This document shows, piece by piece, positions 44,909 through 52,506 of a stretch of DNA of 64,000 nucleotides. The DNA comes from an uncultured Christensenella sp. Lineage in GTDB: Bacteria; Bacillota; Clostridia; Christensenellales; Borkfalkiaceae. Numbering within the stretch: position 1 is the stretch's first letter; each line of letters begins with the position of its first letter. The stretch lies in NCBI GenBank assembly GCA_910576655.1, contig CAJTJC010000003.1, forward strand, positions 51,105 to 115,104. The letters are read 5' to 3'. Under the pieces are notes generated by a model that was given only the letters and a program-made list of their open reading frames with translations, ran no database searches and was not told the origin of the DNA. The translations under genes were made by a program, and so were the position numbers.

Positions 44909-45286
44909 TTAAATTCCCAGTTCTTTTTCCTTGCGGTACTTTTCAAGCGCCCTTAAATACTTCGTTGAAAGCGCAAGCGTGTAGCGCTGCTTTTCCTCGT
45001 ACGACAGGGTTTCGTAATATTCCCTGTCGGTGAGCCTGCCGATTGCGTCCGAGACCTCTCCCTCGGCGTCCAGAAGCGCCTTGACCCTGAGATAGAACGC
45101 ATCCTGCTTTTCGCCCTTTATTTCGCTTTTAACGCGCGTTTTGAGGGTTGACTTCACCTTGACCTCGTTAAGCCCCAGCGCCTTTGCCTGAACTGCGCCC
45201 GCGTCGAAATTTCTTTTGCAGTCTTCCCAGAAATTGTTTTTAAGCCTTTGTTTTGCGGCGTGAGCCAGATTTTTTATATCTTCCAT
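44909..45286 (-). CDS. Conserved-looking soluble protein of unknown function downstream of rpsU
   Basis: Predicted 125 residues from ATG 45286 (MEDIKNLAHAAKQRL), with GGAAGG upstream. Highly charged, probably all helical, no membrane helix or signal peptide, and one Cys. I recognise no family. It lies 91 bases after rpsU with a terminator hairpin between, so it may be expressed by read-through. Its position does not match the yqeY gene that often follows rpsU, and the sequence does not resemble YqeY. Confidence 0.6.
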   Translation of the reverse strand: MEDIKNLAHAAKQRLKNNFWEDCKRNFDAGAVQAKALGLNEVKVKSTLKTRVKSEIKGEKQDAFYLRVKALLDAEGEVSDAIGRLTDREYYETLSYEEKQRYTLALSTKYLRALEKYRKEKELGI

Positions 45287-45337
45287 AATTCGACCTTCCA
45301 ACAATTAATTACATAATACGACATATTGTTTAACGTA

Positions 45338-45374
45338 AAAGGTCCGTTCGGCGTTTTGCCGAACAGACCCTTTT
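45338..45374 (-). terminator. Terminator after rpsU
   Basis: Stem GGTCTGTTCGGC / GCCGAACGGACC (one mismatch) followed on the minus strand by TTTT. Confidence 0.8.
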
Positions 45375-45377
45375 AAA

Positions 45378-45554
45378 TCAGTTTTTATTTCTTTTTCTTG
45401 CCGCTTCCGTCTTTTTGCGTCTTTTTACGGAAGGAGATTCGTAAAATTCTTTTTTACGCAAATCGCCGATTATACCGTCGCGCGAGCATTTTCTCTTGAA
45501 ACGGCGCAGTGCGCTTTCAACCGACTCGTTATCGCCTACTCTTATAGTTGACAT
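45378..45554 (-). CDS. rpsU: Small ribosomal subunit protein bS21
   Basis: Predicted 58 residues: MSTIRVGDNESVESALRRFK at the start, then RKCSRDGIIGDLRKKEFYE and a Lys/Arg-rich tail, the full bS21 pattern. It helps mRNA base-pairing on the 30S subunit. It is too short for default gene finding thresholds. A strong AGGAGG-type site precedes ATG 45554, and a terminator follows the stop. Confidence 0.95.
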   Translation of the reverse strand: MSTIRVGDNESVESALRRFKRKCSRDGIIGDLRKKEFYESPSVKRRKKTEAARKRNKN

Positions 45555-45658
45555 ACCTCTCTACCCTCCTTCGCCTACGCAGTTAATAATAAAGCTTCTT
45601 AATTCTACCAAATGCGGAAATTTAAGTCAACTTTTTTAACGCCGAAAAAACGCAATTT

Positions 45659-46519
45659 TTAAAACAGCAGCCAAATACAGTTAACGACTATTCCGACCGC
45701 TACCGATATTAAATACAGCGTCAGCGCGAAAACAATATTTCGCTTTATTTTTTTGGTGTTTTTGAAAAGAATTACAAGTCCCAGCCCCGCGTTGGCGCAA
45801 AGTCCCGCGGCGCAGCTGCCGAAGGTTATTCCGCCGTTGATGTAAGTCGCTGTGATAACCGCGCTGGACGCGCAGTTGGGTATAAGACCTATAATCGCCG
45901 TTATGAAGGGCTGGAAGTAAGTTCCGCCTATCATGGATTCGGCTATTTTATCCTCTCCCACAGCGTCGATTACGAACGCGAAAACGAGGTTGACAACCAA
46001 CAGATAGAAGCCTATCTGCAACGAGTGCAGAAGCGGATTTACAAGGTAAACCCTTACGTCGCTTTTACCCTCGTGCTCTCTTCCGCAGGAATAAGCGTGT
46101 ATCTCTTCGGCGCACTCGCCCGTTAGCTTTTCCGCGGTGTATAAAAAGTTTACGAGATAGCCTACGCCTATGCCCACTATCAGCTTGACGAGAACGAGCG
46201 GCATTATCGCCTGCGCCCTGGTTCCGTCAGACAGAAGAATTATAAACGCCTCGTCGCTGGTCGCAAGCAATACGGCAAGCAGCGTGCCCGTGCGGATAAG
46301 CCCCCTGTCGTACAGCTTCGCCGCCATAACGGAAAAGCCGCACTGCGGAATGAGCCCCGTTGCCGAACCGATAAGGGGCGCGAGGTTGCCCTGTAAAATT
46401 TTGGGTTTTTGAGAAAACGAAGTCCGATGCTCTAAAAATTCTATGAGAATATATATGACCAGCAGAAACGGAAAAACCCTGAGCGTATCCAAAAACGCGT
46501 CTAATACGATTGACCACAT
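45659..46519 (-). CDS. Putative multi-pass metal exporter (10-TM heavy-metal exporter/ArsP_2-like)
   Basis: Predicted 286 residues with about eight transmembrane helices. Two related motifs, GLIPQCGFSVMAAKLY and GLIPNCASSAVITATYINGG, appear in the two halves; this inverted-repeat style with a Pro-x-Cys core fits the putative heavy-metal or manganese exporter family (ArsP_2 type). A cytoplasmic loop near 130-150 includes Cys, His and Glu residues that could contact metal. No Shine-Dalgarno is evident. The neighbouring ABC ATPase gene upstream ends 61 bases before, with a terminator in between. The substrate is not proven. Confidence 0.75.
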   Translation of the reverse strand: MWSIVLDAFLDTLRVFPFLLVIYILIEFLEHRTSFSQKPKILQGNLAPLIGSATGLIPQCGFSVMAAKLYDRGLIRTGTLLAVLLATSDEAFIILLSDGTRAQAIMPLVLVKLIVGIGVGYLVNFLYTAEKLTGECAEEIHAYSCGREHEGKSDVRVYLVNPLLHSLQIGFYLLVVNLVFAFVIDAVGEDKIAESMIGGTYFQPFITAIIGLIPNCASSAVITATYINGGITFGSCAAGLCANAGLGLVILFKNTKKIKRNIVFALTLYLISVAVGIVVNCIWLLF

Positions 46520-46556
46520 AATACTTTATTATTTACAAAATTCCGTTTATTTAAAC

Positions 46557-46575
46557 GACCCCCTTTGCGGGGGTC
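46557..46575 (-). terminator. Terminator after the degenerate ABC ATPase gene
   Basis: Stem GACCCCC / GGGGGTC followed on the minus strand by GTTTAAAT. Confidence 0.65.
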
Positions 46576-46580
46576 AAAAG

Positions 46581-47789
46581 TTACTTTTTCTTTTTCTCTG
46601 CCTTTTTGGACTTGAAGGTTTTAAGCAGCTCTTCCTCTTCTGCAAAGGTAAGCGGCACGGCGTTTGCGTCCGCAAAGCCGGTGTCCTTATAGCCGCCGTC
46701 GCGCGCGAGCAGCGTAAGCCGCGTCTGAGCGTCGAAAATATACAGGCGTGTTTCGTCAACGGTCACCGCGCAGTCGCCGGCGGTGCGTCCGCCGTCGGTC
46801 TTTACCACAAGCGTATGCCCGCAATACTCACATTCGGCGTAGCAGTCCGCTCCGTCGTGTTCCACCTTGGTTACTCTCGCGCCGCTTCCGTCAACCGCCG
46901 AAGCGTCCTCGGGACGGATGCCCAGTATCACGCGCTTGTCGGTATCAATATATTCTTGAAACTTTTCGAAACGGGATAAAATGTTGTCCGCAAGCTTTAT
47001 TTTAAGCTCGCCGTCTAAGACGAATACTCCCCCGTCCTCTTTAACTATACGCGCGTTATTTACGAAGTTTATCGTCGGCGCGCCGATATAGAAAGCGACG
47101 TACGCGTTAGCGGGGTAGTCGTAGAGGTTGGCGGGCGTGTCTATCTGCTGAATAGTGCCGTGCTTCATAACGATTATGCGCGTACCTATCGTCAACGCCT
47201 CGCTTAAATTTTTGGTGGCGTAAACGAAGGTGCCCTCCATTCTCGCCTGAAGGTTGACGATTACGTTTAAAAGCTCCGCCTTTAAGTTGCCGTCAAGTCC
47301 CGCCAGAGGCTCGTCCAGAAGGTAAAGCTTTGGTTCTCTCACCACCGCTCTGCCCAACGCAACGCGCTGGCGCTGAGCCGAAGTAAGCGTTTTCGGCTTG
47401 CGGTAGAGTATGTCGGTAAGTCCCAAAATATTTGCCGCCGCCTTTACGCGCTGTTCGATAAGTGTCGGCGACGCCTTCCTTATTTTAAGCCCGAACGCCA
47501 TATTGTCGAACACGTTGAGCGCGGGATAGAGCGTGTCGTTTCTGAACACCATTGCAATATCCCTGTCCTTGGGCTCGACCTCGGTCACGTCCTTGCCGTC
47601 GATAAAAATTTCGCCCTCGGATACGTCCTCCAAGCCCGCTATAACGCGGAGCAGAGTAGACTTGCCGCTTTCCTCCGCGCCCACGATAACGACGAATTCT
47701 CTGTCCGCCGTTTCAAGGTTTGCGTCGTAGAGCGCAAGCGTTCCCGACGGATATATTTTATTTACACCGTTAAGCTTCAAACTTGACAT
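46581..47789 (-). CDS. MalK/UgpC-type ABC ATPase with degenerate catalytic motifs
   Basis: Predicted 402 residues with AAGGAG before the ATG. The N-terminal 235 residues are an ABC ATPase and the rest a TOBE-like regulatory domain, as in sugar-importer ATPases MalK/UgpC/MsmK. Walker A GAEESGKST and Walker B LYLLDEPLAGLD are kept, but the signature LSGGQ reads LTSAQ, the Q-loop Gln is Arg (VFRNDTLYP) and the switch His is Lys (YATKNLSEAL). Such changes in known ABC proteins abolish or slow hydrolysis. No permease or sugar-binding gene is adjacent. It might act as a regulatory or non-canonical subunit shared by distant importers (inference). Confidence 0.85.
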   Translation of the reverse strand: MSSLKLNGVNKIYPSGTLALYDANLETADREFVVIVGAEESGKSTLLRVIAGLEDVSEGEIFIDGKDVTEVEPKDRDIAMVFRNDTLYPALNVFDNMAFGLKIRKASPTLIEQRVKAAANILGLTDILYRKPKTLTSAQRQRVALGRAVVREPKLYLLDEPLAGLDGNLKAELLNVIVNLQARMEGTFVYATKNLSEALTIGTRIIVMKHGTIQQIDTPANLYDYPANAYVAFYIGAPTINFVNNARIVKEDGGVFVLDGELKIKLADNILSRFEKFQEYIDTDKRVILGIRPEDASAVDGSGARVTKVEHDGADCYAECEYCGHTLVVKTDGGRTAGDCAVTVDETRLYIFDAQTRLTLLARDGGYKDTGFADANAVPLTFAEEEELLKTFKSKKAEKKKK

Positions 47790-47868
47790 ATAAACTCCTT
47801 ATTACGGTTATTATAGCACGTTTTTAAACTATTTCCAACATTAACGGGGCTAAATTCGGCAAAAATTA

Positions 47869-47897
47869 TTGTATTTTTTTTATAAAAGTGTTAAACT
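47869..47897 (+). promoter_or_regulatory. Putative promoter of queH
   Basis: TTGTAT (47869-47874), 17-base spacer, TAAACT (47892-47897); the GTG start codon lies 6 bases after the -10 box. Confidence 0.5.
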
Positions 47898-47903
47898 TTA
47901 TCC

Positions 47904-48497
47904 GTGAACGCAAATAATTACAACCTGCTGATGGAAAATCAGATAAGCGCGCTTGACAAAAAGCCCTCGCTGCTGCTGCACTGCTGCTGCGCGCCGTGCT
48001 CGTCGGCATGCCTTGAAAGACTGAAAGAGTTTTTCGATATTACCGTATTTTTCTATAACCCGAATATCGGGGACGGCGAATATTTAAAACGCAAGGCGGA
48101 ACTTTTACGGCTGATAAGCGAAACGGGCTGGGCGAAAACAGCCGACTGCGGGCACGACCCCGCGGAATACTATTCGGCGGTGCGCGGACTGGAAAGCGAA
48201 AAAGAAGGCGGAAAGCGCTGCGAAGCGTGCTTTGCACTAAGACTTGCCAAGACAGCCGAAGCCGCGGAAAAGCTGGGCTGCGACTACTTCGGAACAACGC
48301 TTACTATAAGCCCTTTGAAAAACGCCGCGCTTATCAACCGCATAGGCGAACAGCTTTCCGTCGGCAAATCCGTGCATTGGCTGTATTCGGATTTTAAAAA
48401 GCGCGGCGGCTATCTGCGCAGCCTGCGGCTTTCGGAACAATACGGGCTTTACCGCCAAAGCTATTGCGGCTGCGAATTCAGCAAACGCGGCAACTAA
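47904..48497 (+). CDS. queH: Epoxyqueuosine reductase QueH
   Basis: Predicted 197 residues from GTG 47904. It reduces epoxyqueuosine to queuosine in tRNA, the last step of queuosine formation. The family's Cys pairs are seen: LLHCCCAPCSS (27-32, with an extra Cys), GKRCEACFALRL in the middle and YCGCEFS at the C-terminus; these hold the iron-sulfur and metal sites of QueH. No Shine-Dalgarno precedes the GTG. The transcarbamylase gene follows 18 bases later with its own AGG site, so they share a transcript. Confidence 0.93.
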   Translation: MNANNYNLLMENQISALDKKPSLLLHCCCAPCSSACLERLKEFFDITVFFYNPNIGDGEYLKRKAELLRLISETGWAKTADCGHDPAEYYSAVRGLESEKEGGKRCEACFALRLAKTAEAAEKLGCDYFGTTLTISPLKNAALINRIGEQLSVGKSVHWLYSDFKKRGGYLRSLRLSEQYGLYRQSYCGCEFSKRGN

Positions 48498-48515
48498 AAT
48501 TAAACGAGGTATTTT

Positions 48516-49454
48516 ATGGATATTAACAGATACTCCCCTTCCTACGGAATAGACCGCAAGCATTTAACCAAGCTTGCCGAATATTCCACGGAAGAAATTT
48601 TTGAAATTTTGTACGCAACGAAGGCTATGAAGGCGAAATTCGCCGCGCATGAAAGCACCTGCATTTTGCAGGGTACCACCGTTGCGCTGCTTTTCGGCGA
48701 TACGTCGCTCAGGACGCGCTCCGCGCTTGAAATAGGCGTACGTCAGCTTGGCGGCGTGTGCGTAAACCTGCCGTACAGCAGCAACGATATGCAGGCAGGC
48801 GAAAATATTAAGGATATAGTAAACGTGGTTTCGCGCTACGGCGTGGGCGCACTTGTGACAAGACACATCAGCCAAAGCGATTTAGAGGAATTCTGCGCGG
48901 TATCGCCCGTTTCCATAATCAACTCGGAAAACGAGGAATACAACCCCTTGCAGACCCTTTGCGATTTGTACACCGTCTGGGAAAAGAAGGGCAAGCTGGA
49001 AGGGCTGAAAATAGCTTACGTCGGCAAGGGCGAAAACAACGCGGTGTCGCTCATCATGGGCGCGATTAAGTGCGGTATGGAGGTTGCAGTTTCCACTCCA
49101 GCCGAATTTGCAGTCAAGCGCGAGCACCTTACCCGCGCGGAGCAGTACGGAAAAATTTTTATAACCGAAAACCCTGCCGATGCGGTTAAAAATGCAGACG
49201 TCGTATATACCGACAACTACAATTACCACACCGCGCCGTCGGAAAAGGACAGAAAAATTTTACTGCCCTATCAGATAAACACCGAGCTTTTAAGCCTTGC
49301 AAAACCCAACGCAATGTTCATGCACCCCCTGCCCGCCTCGCGCGGGGTCGAGGTAACCGCAGACGTTATCGACGGCAAGCTGAGCGCCGTGCTCGAACAG
49401 GGCGAAAACAAGCTGCACCTGCTTAAAGCGGTGCTCGCCCTGCTTATAAAATAA
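48516..49454 (+). CDS. Divergent ornithine/aspartate transcarbamylase-family protein
   Basis: Predicted 312 residues, the usual length, with ACGAGG before the ATG. The overall fold pattern is that of ornithine carbamoyltransferase: ALLFGDTSLRTRSALEIG, LPYSSNDMQAGENIKDI, NPLQTLCDLYTVWEKKG and MHPLPASRGVEV. However, carbamoyl-phosphate box STRTR is SLRTR, HPxQ is NPLQ, the ornithine DxWxSMG loop is absent and HCLP is HPLP, nearer aspartate transcarbamylase. It therefore may not be ArgF; a different amino substrate or a non-catalytic role is possible. No other arginine or pyrimidine gene is nearby. It follows queH. Confidence 0.8.
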   Translation: MDINRYSPSYGIDRKHLTKLAEYSTEEIFEILYATKAMKAKFAAHESTCILQGTTVALLFGDTSLRTRSALEIGVRQLGGVCVNLPYSSNDMQAGENIKDIVNVVSRYGVGALVTRHISQSDLEEFCAVSPVSIINSENEEYNPLQTLCDLYTVWEKKGKLEGLKIAYVGKGENNAVSLIMGAIKCGMEVAVSTPAEFAVKREHLTRAEQYGKIFITENPADAVKNADVVYTDNYNYHTAPSEKDRKILLPYQINTELLSLAKPNAMFMHPLPASRGVEVTADVIDGKLSAVLEQGENKLHLLKAVLALLIK

Positions 49455-49461
49455 ATAAAGC

Positions 49462-49500
49462 AATCCCCCGTCGAAATATACGCGACGGGGGATTATTTTA
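49462..49500 (+). terminator. Terminator after the transcarbamylase gene
   Basis: Stem AATCCCCCGTCG / CGACGGGGGATT (49462-49494) followed by ATTTTA. Confidence 0.8.
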
Positions 49501-49557
49501 ATTTTTCAAATTATCAATTAAAACCCGTTTACAATTAATGCAAAATTGTGTATAAAT

Positions 49558-50253
49558 TTAAGCTAAATTATTATAAAAATAATTCACTATCCAATCGTTT
49601 GGCACTTCTACGCTTGTGTTGAAATTACATTCGGCTATAATAATTCCGTCTTCATATATTTTTACGGTGTTTCGCCATTTAAACTGACCGATATAATCGG
49701 AAAATTCAAAAATAAAATTACGGTTTTTTATGTGATTTTCAGGCAACGCCTTTAACTTGACCTCTATCTCTAAGGTATACTCAGGCAAGCCTGTATAAAT
49801 ATCGTCAGCTTCAATGCCGCCTAATTCTTTACAATAAATAAAAAAAGTTTCGGTTGCATAAGGATTAATAAACGGACTGTTTTCATACCAGGATTCTTCA
49901 CCGTGAAAAACAAAATAAGATGTATAGCTTGCGTTTACAGCTTCCATTTCGGGGTGCAGCAAATAAAATTTTTCACTATTTAAAACAGAAAATTCCGTTT
50001 CGTAATATTGCCTGAACTCATTAAAATCACAAAAATCTTCATATCTCGGTATGGGATAAGGATTGCGGTCAGGGTCTAAATCAGGCTGAGGCTGAGGTTT
50101 GGGTTGAGTATCAATTTCATTAACGTCTGAGGGCAAAGTAGCAGTCAAATTATTTTCGTTTGCCGCTTCATTTTCATTCTGACAGCCGCCGAACACCGAC
50201 ACGGCGCAAATTAAATTAAACCCGGCTATTAAAAGCGATAACAGTTTTTTCAC
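49558..50253 (-). CDS. Lipoprotein of unknown function
   Basis: Predicted 231 residues, GGAGGG before the ATG. Signal peptide with lipobox FGGC (C24), then an Asn/Glu-rich stretch, a Pro-rich spacer (about 50-72, with QPKPQPQPD) and a C-terminal domain of about 155 residues with many aromatic residues and predicted strands. No domain recognised. The gene is notably AT-richer than its neighbours and transcribed alone; together with the other small lipoproteins it may be a lineage-specific addition. Confidence 0.65.
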   Translation of the reverse strand: MKKLLSLLIAGFNLICAVSVFGGCQNENEAANENNLTATLPSDVNEIDTQPKPQPQPDLDPDRNPYPIPRYEDFCDFNEFRQYYETEFSVLNSEKFYLLHPEMEAVNASYTSYFVFHGEESWYENSPFINPYATETFFIYCKELGGIEADDIYTGLPEYTLEIEVKLKALPENHIKNRNFIFEFSDYIGQFKWRNTVKIYEDGIIIAECNFNTSVEVPNDWIVNYFYNNLA

Positions 50254-50346
50254 AAATATGCCCTCCTTTAATTTGATTACAGAATATGATTATTAATATC
50301 TATTTGGATTATAGCACAATATTAGTTAAATTTCAAGTAACAACTA

Positions 50347-51129
50347 TTAATTTATTTCTATTACCACTATTTCGGGGCGGTTGAAAAGGCGCAGCGGAAA
50401 TTCCGAATTGCCCAGCCCGCGCGAGATTACCATTGCGCGCCCGTCCTTGATATGCACGCCCGCCGTGTATTTAGGGAACTTGCCCTGTCCCGGCGCGTAT
50501 AGCCCTATACCCGTAAACGGTATGCGCCACTGACCGCCGTGCGCGTGCCCGCAAAGCACCAAATCGTACCCTGCACCTACATACTTTTCAAAAAACTGCG
50601 GCTCGTGAGCCAGCAGTATTTTCGGAGAAACGTCAGGGGTGATTTTTTGAATTTTGTCGTTTCTCAGCGAAGCGGCGTTCAGCCCCGCCACGGTTATTCC
50701 GCACGCCGCGGTCACGGTGTCGTCAAGCACGGTTGCGCCCGCCTCGATTAAAATTTTTCTGAAACCGCGGTAGCCCTTGTTGCGCATTTCGTGGTTGCCC
50801 GAAACGTACAGCACGGGCGCTATTTCTTTGAGCGCGGAGACCGCCTCCGCCGCAACGCAGATATTCTTCTGCGTATACAGGTGAATTATATCGCCCGTAA
50901 CGGCTATAAGGTCGGGACGCTCGCGCAGAACCCTGCTTATCAGCCTTACGTTGCCGCGACCGAAACGCTTGCCGTGCAGGTCGGACAAATGCACTATTTT
51001 AAGCTTGGGCGCGCCCTCTATCTTCCTTTTTACGCGCGTAACCTTCAAACAGCTGTTGTTGAACCATACGAACAGCGCGCAAAGCGCTATGAACGCGGCG
51101 ACGCCCGCCGTTATATACAAATAAATCAT
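50347..51129 (-). CDS. Membrane-anchored metallophosphoesterase, YkuE/YaeI-like
   Basis: Predicted 260 residues. One transmembrane helix (about 4-24) precedes a calcineurin-like phosphoesterase with all metal motifs: HLSDLHGKRFG, VTGDIIH, YVSGNHE, LAHEP and GHAHGGQWRIP. This order matches the YkuE/LpxH-like Firmicute group that hydrolyses phospholipid headgroups or other phosphoesters at the membrane. Its ATG overlaps the trmB stop by four bases, so the genes are co-translated. The natural substrate is unknown. Confidence 0.88.
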   Translation of the reverse strand: MIYLYITAGVAAFIALCALFVWFNNSCLKVTRVKRKIEGAPKLKIVHLSDLHGKRFGRGNVRLISRVLRERPDLIAVTGDIIHLYTQKNICVAAEAVSALKEIAPVLYVSGNHEMRNKGYRGFRKILIEAGATVLDDTVTAACGITVAGLNAASLRNDKIQKITPDVSPKILLAHEPQFFEKYVGAGYDLVLCGHAHGGQWRIPFTGIGLYAPGQGKFPKYTAGVHIKDGRAMVISRGLGNSEFPLRLFNRPEIVVIEIN

Positions 51130-51797
51130 TTAACCTCCGCAACTATTCTGTAAATGGGCTTGCCGCGGGACTTGAACAGCCGCTCGTGCTCGGTTTCCAC
51201 GTCGCCCGCAACGGGATTGCTTGCCAAATCCTCGCAGGTTTCGATTACCTTATAGCCCGCCTCCTTAAAGCTTTCAAGCGAAAAACGGTAAAAATCGCCG
51301 TCGTCGGTTTTCTGTACTATAAGCCCGCCCTCTTTAAGGATTTCCCTGTAAATGTCAAGAAACCTCGGGTGGGTCAGTCGCTGCTTTTTATATCCCTCTT
51401 TGGGCAGAGGGTTGGAAAAATTGAGATATATTTTTTCCACCGAGCGTGGTATGAAATACTTTGCAAGCACCTCCGCCGCGCAGTTGAGAAAATAGACGTT
51501 TGTAATACCCTCGGCTATCACTCTCTCGCACGCGTCTATGATGACGTTGGAAATTTTTTCGCACGCGACGAAATTTATATCGGGATTAAGCTTAGCGGTT
51601 TCCGCTACGAATTTGCCCTTACCGCAGCCTATTTCGAGATGAACGGGATTATCGTTGCCGAATATTTTAATACAGTCGAGATACTGCTTTTCGCCCGCTG
51701 CGCGAAGCATATTTTTATCGGTCAAATCGGCGACGGTCAAAATTTTGCCGCAGGCGGACAGCCGTTCGTCCAGATGCGGTTTTCTGTGCATTCTCAT
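51126..51797 (-). CDS. trmB: tRNA (guanine-N7-)-methyltransferase
   Basis: Predicted 223 residues from ATG 51797 (MRMHRKPHLDERL), preceded by GAGGAGAGG. It methylates G46 of tRNAs using SAM. SAM-binding motif HLEIGCGKGKFVAE, then the family's YLNFSNPLPKEGYKKQRLTHPRF and the C-terminal NPVAGDVETEHERLFKSRG with the TEHE-type element. Overlaps the phosphoesterase gene that follows. Confidence 0.94.
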   Translation of the reverse strand: MRMHRKPHLDERLSACGKILTVADLTDKNMLRAAGEKQYLDCIKIFGNDNPVHLEIGCGKGKFVAETAKLNPDINFVACEKISNVIIDACERVIAEGITNVYFLNCAAEVLAKYFIPRSVEKIYLNFSNPLPKEGYKKQRLTHPRFLDIYREILKEGGLIVQKTDDGDFYRFSLESFKEAGYKVIETCEDLASNPVAGDVETEHERLFKSRGKPIYRIVAEVK

Positions 51798-51930
51798 AAA
51801 ATTACCTCTCCTCACTAAACTAACACATTACGCGGAAAAAGGCAAATTATTTTGGTTTGAATGGCGCGTTTTGTGTTATATATAAGGGTCGGGTGAAATT
51901 TGCGTAGGTCGGGTACGCGGGAGAAATTTT

Positions 51931-52476
51931 TTGAGTTTGATTCAGATTTTCAACACCTTCACCTTTTACGGTCCGGCCGTAACGGCGCTTGCGCTTGCAA
52001 CCGCGCTGGTAACGCAGCTTATAAAGAAAACGCTGCTTGCGCGGGCGCAGAAAAAATTGGTAACATTTTTGCCCTTTATGTTGGGCACGCTCTTATATGC
52101 AGTATATGCCGCAGTATGCAATTTAAGTTTGCGCTTTCTGATTGACGAATACGTGTCGGTAATCGAGCACGGTTTTTCCGTCGGCGCGGCTGCAACGCTT
52201 TATTACGTTTTGTACGAGCAGTTTATCCGTGTCAAGAGCGGGCTTTCCGAAACCGAGAAGGTTATCGCCGCGCTTATCGAGGGTTACGTTCCAACGGACA
52301 GTGTCGAAGCCGCCGCAAAGGAGGTTGCCGACGCCATAGCGCGGGACGTGACGGGCGGCGGCGCGGCCCGTGCAAGGGAAATACTTGCCGGATACGCGGG
52401 CGAGATAAGCGAACGCGATTTGCAGCTTTTATCCAAGCTGATAATCGAAACGCTTGCGCACCTTACAACCAGATAA
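51931..52476 (+). CDS. Small membrane protein of unknown function
   Basis: Predicted 181 residues, most likely from TTG 51931 (GGGAGA lies about 9 bases upstream). Three hydrophobic helices near 12-32, 42-62 and 80-97 are followed by a soluble helical tail of about 80 residues with Ala/Glu-rich segments. The shape is holin-like in a loose sense, but no family is recognised and there are no phage neighbours. It is divergent from trmB and converges with the gerA-type operon, ending in a shared hairpin. Confidence 0.6.
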   Translation: MSLIQIFNTFTFYGPAVTALALATALVTQLIKKTLLARAQKKLVTFLPFMLGTLLYAVYAAVCNLSLRFLIDEYVSVIEHGFSVGAAATLYYVLYEQFIRVKSGLSETEKVIAALIEGYVPTDSVEAAAKEVADAIARDVTGGGAARAREILAGYAGEISERDLQLLSKLIIETLAHLTTR

Positions 52477-52482
52477 CCGCGG

Positions 52483-52505
52483 GCGCGCCCCTTTCGGGGG
52501 CGCGC
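52483..52505. terminator. Terminator between the small membrane protein and gerC genes
   Basis: Nine-pair stem GCGCGCCCC / GGGGCGCGC followed by TTTAA; lies between converging genes. Confidence 0.75.
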
Positions 52506-52506
52506 T

